This document shows positions 33,994 through 38,083 of a stretch of DNA of 38,083 bases, one piece after another (position 1 is the stretch's first letter; each line of letters begins with the position of its first letter). Where the stretch lies: the NCBI GenBank assembly GCA_002428015.1, contig DIZW01000085.1, forward strand, positions 1-38,083, read 5' to 3'. The notes beneath the pieces are model-generated. The model was not told where the DNA came from and made no database searches. It was given only the letters and a program-made list of their open reading frames with translations. Made by a program: the position numbers and the translations under genes. The stretch is from Oxalobacteraceae bacterium UBA6018 (GTDB taxonomy: Bacteria > Pseudomonadota > Gammaproteobacteria > Burkholderiales > Burkholderiaceae_D).

Positions 33994-34026
33994 TGGCTAA
34001 ATCTATGGGTCAATCATTGGACAAGG

Positions 34027-34051
34027 CGCGCGGCACACCGCATGCCGCGCG
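34027..34051 (-). promoter_or_regulatory. Strong hairpin between rseP and bamA
   Basis: Perfect 9-bp GC-rich arms (34027-34035 and 34043-34051) with a 7-base loop, in the 89-bp gap after the rseP stop. No T-run follows, so a full terminator is unlikely; an mRNA processing or attenuation role is possible. Confidence 0.5.
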
Positions 34052-34082
34052 TCGCCTGGTCCGGAAATGCGCCGGCCCGTCA

Positions 34083-35423
34083 TTACAGGAGCCGAACGAC
34101 GTCGTTGAAGACCGCTAGGGCCATCAGCATGAGCAACAGGCCCACGCCGGCACGCTGTGCATACTCGCCCACGCGCGCGGGCAAGGGGCGTCCGGTCAAA
34201 ACTTCCAGCGAATAATACAGCAAAAGACCACCGTCCAGAACCGGAATTGGTAACAGATTCATCACGCCCAGACTGACGCTGATGAGCGCGACGAAGGAGA
34301 GGAAAACCACGGCGCCGCCGCGCGCGGTCTGGCCGGCGTAGTCGGCGATGGTGATCGGGCCTGTTACATTTTTCAGCGAGACTTCGCCGGTGACCATCTT
34401 GCCGATCATTTTCAGCTGCATGAGGGCGCTGTCCCAGGTGGTGTCGAAGGCCTTGGCGAAGGCGCCCACCGGGCCGGCCGCGACGGTCACCATCTCGGGC
34501 GCGGCGCCCAGTTCGGCCTGGATGCGCGGCTGCCCGCTGGCCGGGTCGAGCTGGGGCGTCACCGCCACCTGGAGCTGCTGGCCGGCGCGCTGCACGCCGA
34601 GCAGCATGGCCTGGCCGTGCGAGGCGCGGATGCGCTCGCGCACGTCGAGGTCGTCGCGGGCCGGGGCGCCGTCGACCGTGACGACGACGTCGCCGCGGCG
34701 CAGGCCGGCGCGCGCGGCCGGGCCGCCCGCGATGACGGCGCCGATCAGCGCCGGCGGGCGTTCGATGGCCAGGCCCAGGGACGCCATGAAGTCGTGCTCG
34801 ACGTCGAGCCGGGCCAGGGCGGCGGCCGGCAGCTCGACGCTGAAGCGCCCGCCGTTGGCCTGGGCCACCTGCAGGCGCAGGCTGGATTTATCTAACATGG
34901 CCTTCATCACCGCCATGCGCAGTTCCGGCCAGGAGGCGATCGCCGCGTCGCCGGCGGCGAGCACCTTGTCGCCGCCGCGCAGGCCGGCCTGCCAGGCGGC
35001 CGTGGTCGCGGGCATGAAGCGCAGGCGCGCGGCCGGCTCCTCCACCCCGTGCATATACAGGCCGGCGAACAGCAGCACGGCCAGGATGAAATTGGCGAGC
35101 GGGCCGGCGCCGATGATGGCGATGCGGCGCCACACGCTCTGGCTGGTGAATTCGCGGGCACGGTCGGCCGGGTCGGTGGCGGCGGTGGCCGGATCGCGGT
35201 TGTCGAGCATCTTGACGTAGCCGCCCAGCGGCAGCGCCGAGACGGCCCACTCGGTCTGGTCGCGGCCGAACCGGCGCGACCACACGACCTTGCCCATGCC
35301 GATCGAAAAGCGCAGCACCTTCACGCCGCACAGGCGCGCCACCATGTAGTGCCCCAGCTCGTGGAACAGGATCAGCGGCCCGAGCGCGGCCACGAACGCC
35401 AATGCGGTGTGCAGGAAGTTCAT
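34083..35423 (-). CDS. rseP: Site-2 protease RseP (regulated intramembrane zinc protease)
   Basis: 446 residues. Metal site HELGH at 21-25 in the first helix, with LDGG near the C-terminus (LLPIPVLDGGLLLYY). GAGPLANFILAVLLF is the second conserved helix; PDZ domains lie between (about 120-300: GLRGGDKVLAAGD, GLRRGDVVVTVDG). In E. coli it cuts RseA inside the membrane to release sigma-E and also clears signal-peptide remnants. Start: the ATG at 35423 overlaps the dxr TGA as ATGA; the longer open frame upstream is the antiparallel shadow of dxr. Confidence 0.97.
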   Translation of the reverse strand: MNFLHTALAFVAALGPLILFHELGHYMVARLCGVKVLRFSIGMGKVVWSRRFGRDQTEWAVSALPLGGYVKMLDNRDPATAATDPADRAREFTSQSVWRRIAIIGAGPLANFILAVLLFAGLYMHGVEEPAARLRFMPATTAAWQAGLRGGDKVLAAGDAAIASWPELRMAVMKAMLDKSSLRLQVAQANGGRFSVELPAAALARLDVEHDFMASLGLAIERPPALIGAVIAGGPAARAGLRRGDVVVTVDGAPARDDLDVRERIRASHGQAMLLGVQRAGQQLQVAVTPQLDPASGQPRIQAELGAAPEMVTVAAGPVGAFAKAFDTTWDSALMQLKMIGKMVTGEVSLKNVTGPITIADYAGQTARGGAVVFLSFVALISVSLGVMNLLPIPVLDGGLLLYYSLEVLTGRPLPARVGEYAQRAGVGLLLMLMALAVFNDVVRLL

Positions 35424-36601
35424 CCGGCCAGGTCCGCGACGATGCGCGCCGCCGCCGCGCGCGCGCGGCCGTCCTCGGCCATCACGGCGGCGATGCTGGT
35501 GGCCGCGCCGTGGTCGTTCTCGTTCATCACGCGCGCGATCACGCGGTCGATGTCGCGAAAGCCGATGCGCGCGTCGAGGAAGGCTTGCACCGCCACCTCG
35601 TTGGCGGCGTTGAGCAGGGCCGGCGCGGTGCCGCCCGCCTCGAGCGCCTGGTAGGCCAGCGCCAGGCAGGGGAAGCGCGCGAAATCGGGCTTGGTGAAGT
35701 GCAGCGCGCCGATCGTGGTCAGGTCGAGCTGGGCCACGCCGGAGGCGATCCGCTCCGGGAAGGCGAGCGCGTTGGCGATCGGGGTGCGCATGTCGGGGTT
35801 GCCCAGTTCGGCGATGACGGAGCCGTCCACGTAGGAGACCATCGAATGGATCACGCTTTGCGGGTGGATCACCACCTCGATCTGGGCCGCCGGGGCGCCG
35901 AACAGCCAGTGCGCCTCGATCACCTCGAGGCCCTTGTTCATCATCGTGGCCGAGTCGACCGAGATCTTGCGGCCCATGACCCAGTTGGGATGGGCGCAGG
36001 CCTGGTCGGGGGTGACGGCGTCGAGCGTGTCGACGGCGCGGTGCAGGAAGGGCCCGCCGGACGCGGTCAGCACGATCTTGGCCACGCCGGCCGCGCCGGG
36101 GTCGCGCGCGTAGCTGTGCGGGAGCGACTGGAACACGGCATTGTGCTCGCTGTCGATCGGCAGCAAGATGGCGTGGTGGTCGCGCACGGTGTCCATGAAC
36201 AGCTGGCCCGACATCACCAGCGCTTCCTTGTTGGCCAACAGGATCTTCTTGCCGGCGCGCGCGGCCGCCAGGGTCGGCGCCAGGCCGGCCGCGCCGACGA
36301 TGGCGGCCATTACGGTGTCGGTGCCGTCGCTGGCGGCGATGGCGCACAGGGCCTGTTCGCCGTACTCGACTTCGGTGCGCAGGCCGTGCCCGCGCAGCAG
36401 GCCCGCCAGGCGCGCGGCCGCGTCGGCGCTGCCGACCACCGCGCGCGCCGGGCGAAAGCGCAGGCACTGCTCGGCCAGCTGCTCGACCTTGGTGTGGGCG
36501 CTGAGCGCGTAGACCTGGTATTTCTCGGGATGGCGCGCCAGCACGTCCAGGGTCGAGACCCCGATCGAGCCGGTGGCGCCCAGGATGGTAATGCGTTGCA
36601 T
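35420..36601 (-). CDS. dxr: 1-deoxy-D-xylulose 5-phosphate reductoisomerase
   Basis: 393 residues. Second step of the MEP isoprenoid pathway: DXP to MEP with NADPH and a divalent metal. NADPH motif ILGATGSIGVSTLDVL (6-21). Catalytic region LLANKEALVMSG, LPIDSEHNAVFQ and NWVMGRKISVDSATMMNKGLE are all intact. It supplies isoprenyl units for UppS upstream. A strong GGAGG site precedes the ATG. Overlaps rseP by 4 nt. Confidence 0.98.
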   Translation of the reverse strand: MQRITILGATGSIGVSTLDVLARHPEKYQVYALSAHTKVEQLAEQCLRFRPARAVVGSADAAARLAGLLRGHGLRTEVEYGEQALCAIAASDGTDTVMAAIVGAAGLAPTLAAARAGKKILLANKEALVMSGQLFMDTVRDHHAILLPIDSEHNAVFQSLPHSYARDPGAAGVAKIVLTASGGPFLHRAVDTLDAVTPDQACAHPNWVMGRKISVDSATMMNKGLEVIEAHWLFGAPAAQIEVVIHPQSVIHSMVSYVDGSVIAELGNPDMRTPIANALAFPERIASGVAQLDLTTIGALHFTKPDFARFPCLALAYQALEAGGTAPALLNAANEVAVQAFLDARIGFRDIDRVIARVMNENDHGAATSIAAVMAEDGRARAAAARIVADLAG

Positions 36602-36614
36602 GCGGGCCTCCTCG

Positions 36615-37442
36615 TTACAGCAGGCCGCTGATCAGGGCGGCCAGCGGCAGCACCGGGATCAAGGCGTCGATGCGGTCGAGCACACCGCCGTGGCCAGGCA
36701 GCAGGTGGCTGCTGTCCTTGACGCCGGCGCGGCGCTTCAACTGCGATTCGAACAGGTCGCCCACGATGCTGGCGGCGACGATCACGACCAGGATGCCCAA
36801 GGTGGCGGCCCAGCCCATGCGCGCCTGCAGGCGCACCGCGAAGGTGTCGGCCAGCTGGGGCGCGTGGCTGGCGATCGACAGGCCGGCCAGCACCAGCACG
36901 GCCAGGCCGCCGCCGATGGCGCCCTCCCACGACTTGCCCGGCGAGATGGACGGGGCCAGCTTGCGCTTGCCGAAGGCCTTGCCCGAGAAGTAGGCGCCGA
37001 TATCGGCGATCCACACCAGCGCCATCACCGACAGCAGGTACACCGGCGAATGGCGGAACAGCACCGCGATGGCGGCGAAGCAGCCGATGATGGCCACCGC
37101 GTACAAGGTGCCCAGGATGGTGTTGCGCGCGCCCTGGGGCGGCGGCAGTCCGGTCGCCAGCGAGGGCACGAAGCGCAGCAGCCAGATGGCGGCCGACATG
37201 CCGAACCAGAGCTGGGTCGGACTGTCGCGCAGCAGAAAGGTGTAGGCGAAGGCCGCAGTCCAGAACGCGGCGATGAACACGGCCTGCTTGCGGCTGGACT
37301 GGAACAGCTGGAAGGCCTCGGTGACGGCGGCCAGCAGGAACAGCAGCAGCACGGCCGCGAAAGCCGGGAAGTAGCCGCCAAAGAGCACCCCCAGCAGCAC
37401 GGCCAGCAGCACCACCGCGGTGACGATTCGGGTTTTGAGCAT
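36615..37442 (-). CDS. cdsA: Phosphatidate cytidylyltransferase
   Basis: 275 residues with about seven or eight membrane helices. It makes CDP-diacylglycerol from phosphatidate and CTP, the branch point for all membrane phospholipids. The family signature near the C-terminus is intact: GDLFESQLKRRAGVKDSSHLLPGHGGVLDRID. SPGKSWEGAIGGG is also conserved. The ATG at 37442 overlaps the uppS TGA by one base (TGATG), which sets the start; the frame is open further upstream only as a uppS shadow. Confidence 0.97.
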   Translation of the reverse strand: MLKTRIVTAVVLLAVLLGVLFGGYFPAFAAVLLLFLLAAVTEAFQLFQSSRKQAVFIAAFWTAAFAYTFLLRDSPTQLWFGMSAAIWLLRFVPSLATGLPPPQGARNTILGTLYAVAIIGCFAAIAVLFRHSPVYLLSVMALVWIADIGAYFSGKAFGKRKLAPSISPGKSWEGAIGGGLAVLVLAGLSIASHAPQLADTFAVRLQARMGWAATLGILVVIVAASIVGDLFESQLKRRAGVKDSSHLLPGHGGVLDRIDALIPVLPLAALISGLL

Positions 37443-38083
37443 CAGCTTTTCTTGGCCAGTTGGTCGCCCGTGCGGCCGAAGCGGCGCTCGCGGCTTTGGT
37501 AGGACGCGATCGCGGCGTCCAGCGATCCGATCGAGAAATCGGGCCAGTAGGTGTCGGTGAAGTAGAGCTCCGAGTAGGCCAGCTGCCACAGCAGGAAGTT
37601 GGAGATGCGCTGCTCGCCGCCGGTGCGAATGAACAGGTCCGGCTCGGGCGCGTAGGCCATGGCCAGGTGCGCGGCCAGCTGCTCCTCGGTGAACGCGGTC
37701 GCGCCCGGGTTGGCAGCCACCATCTTGCCGGTGGCCTGGATGATGTCCCAGCGCCCGCCGTAGTTGGCGCACACGGTGACGGTCAGGCGGGTGTTGTTGG
37801 CGGTGCGCCGCTCGGCCGAGGCGATCATGTCGCGCAGCTTGACGTCGAACCGGCTCAGGTCGCCCACGACCTTGAGGCGGATGTTGTTGGCGTGCATTTT
37901 CGCCACTTCACGCTCGAGCGCGGTGACGAACAGGCGCATCAGGAGCGAGACTTCCTCTTCCGGGCGGCGCCAGTTTTCGGACGAGAACGCGAACAGGGTC
38001 AGGTACTCGATCCCGCGCAAGGCGCAGGCCTCGACCACGTCGCGCACCGCTTCGACGCCCTTGACGTGGCCGGCCACGCGCGG
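37442..38083 (-). CDS. uppS: Isoprenyl transferase (undecaprenyl-diphosphate synthase), 5' end cut by window
   Basis: 213 residues are visible; the N-terminus, with the catalytic Asp of the MDGNGRWA motif, lies beyond the right edge. The visible part begins PRVAGHVKGVEAV and carries LTLFAFSSENWRRPEEEV, ANYGGRWDI, and the signature DLFIRTGGEQRISNFLLW, then YWPDF. It builds C55-PP, the lipid carrier for peptidoglycan and O-antigen, from IPP and FPP. A GTG at 38077 is internal, not the start. Couples to cdsA by a 1-base overlap. Confidence 0.96.
   Translation of the reverse strand, partial: PRVAGHVKGVEAVRDVVEACALRGIEYLTLFAFSSENWRRPEEEVSLLMRLFVTALEREVAKMHANNIRLKVVGDLSRFDVKLRDMIASAERRTANNTRLTVTVCANYGGRWDIIQATGKMVAANPGATAFTEEQLAAHLAMAYAPEPDLFIRTGGEQRISNFLLWQLAYSELYFTDTYWPDFSIGSLDAAIASYQSRERRFGRTGDQLAKKS

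Noticed and set aside
35424..36467. Upstream extension of the rseP frame
   Set aside because: Lies antiparallel in register within dxr, is Arg/Gly-rich, and rseP has a proper start at 35423 with the conserved N-terminal helix.
1..38083. CRISPR arrays, tRNA or rRNA genes
   Set aside because: No regularly spaced repeats, cloverleaf sequence or rRNA-like segment was seen; tmRNA, the partner of SmpB, is also not in the window.

Overview
The window looks like a chromosomal segment of a high-GC betaproteobacterium, most likely Oxalobacteraceae (Massilia/Telluria/Duganella type). This rests on gene order (uppS-cdsA-dxr-rseP-bamA-skp-lpxD-fabZ-lpxA-lpxB-rnhB, divergent smpB/ratA-rnfH, divergent ppsA/ppsR, guaB-guaA) and on protein character. 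The genus is inference. Almost every gene is on the minus strand. Exceptions are a DUF4124-like gene, smpB and ppsR.

Region 1 (1-8385) is accessory DNA of visibly lower GC. From the left it holds the 5' end of an IS5-family transposase with one probable IS terminus. Next is a 222-residue orphan protein that starts one nucleotide after the stop of a giant SpvB/Rhs-type polymorphic-toxin gene. Last is the N-terminal half of a tyrosine integrase. The Rhs gene has lost its 5' end and the integrase its 3' end at the same point (about 7541-7556), so a recombination or deletion fused the two remnants. The integrase lies just beyond the 3' end of guaA, a known integration site for genomic islands. 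I read this as the decayed end of an island that carries a toxin tip and a candidate immunity gene.

Region 2 (8306-13516) is housekeeping. guaB-guaA make GMP from IMP, with a promoter in front of guaB, a hairpin between the genes and a clear terminator after guaA. Then come a small secreted DUF4124-like protein, rnfH-ratA, and smpB for trans-translation.

Region 3 (13536-20406) is a minus-strand run of cell-envelope genes: nfeD and an SPFH/band-7 protein, an exported family 2 glycoside hydrolase (beta-galactosidase type), a four-helix membrane protein, a compact type I signal peptidase and a Bcr/CflA drug exporter.

Region 4 (20431-25919) holds phosphoenolpyruvate synthase (ppsA) and its divergent regulator ppsR, a small disordered protein, and a RocR-like REC-EAL protein whose probable catalytic base is replaced by valine.

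Region 5 (25973-38083) is a tightly packed cluster for envelope building. It covers undecaprenyl-PP synthesis (uppS, cut by the window edge), CDP-diacylglycerol synthesis (cdsA), the MEP isoprenoid step (dxr), site-2 protease (rseP), outer-membrane protein assembly (bamA, skp), lipid A synthesis (lpxD, fabZ, lpxA, lpxB), then rnhB and an rRNA methyltransferase. Most junctions overlap by 1-17 nt, which suggests translational coupling. No rRNA, tRNA or CRISPR array was seen.
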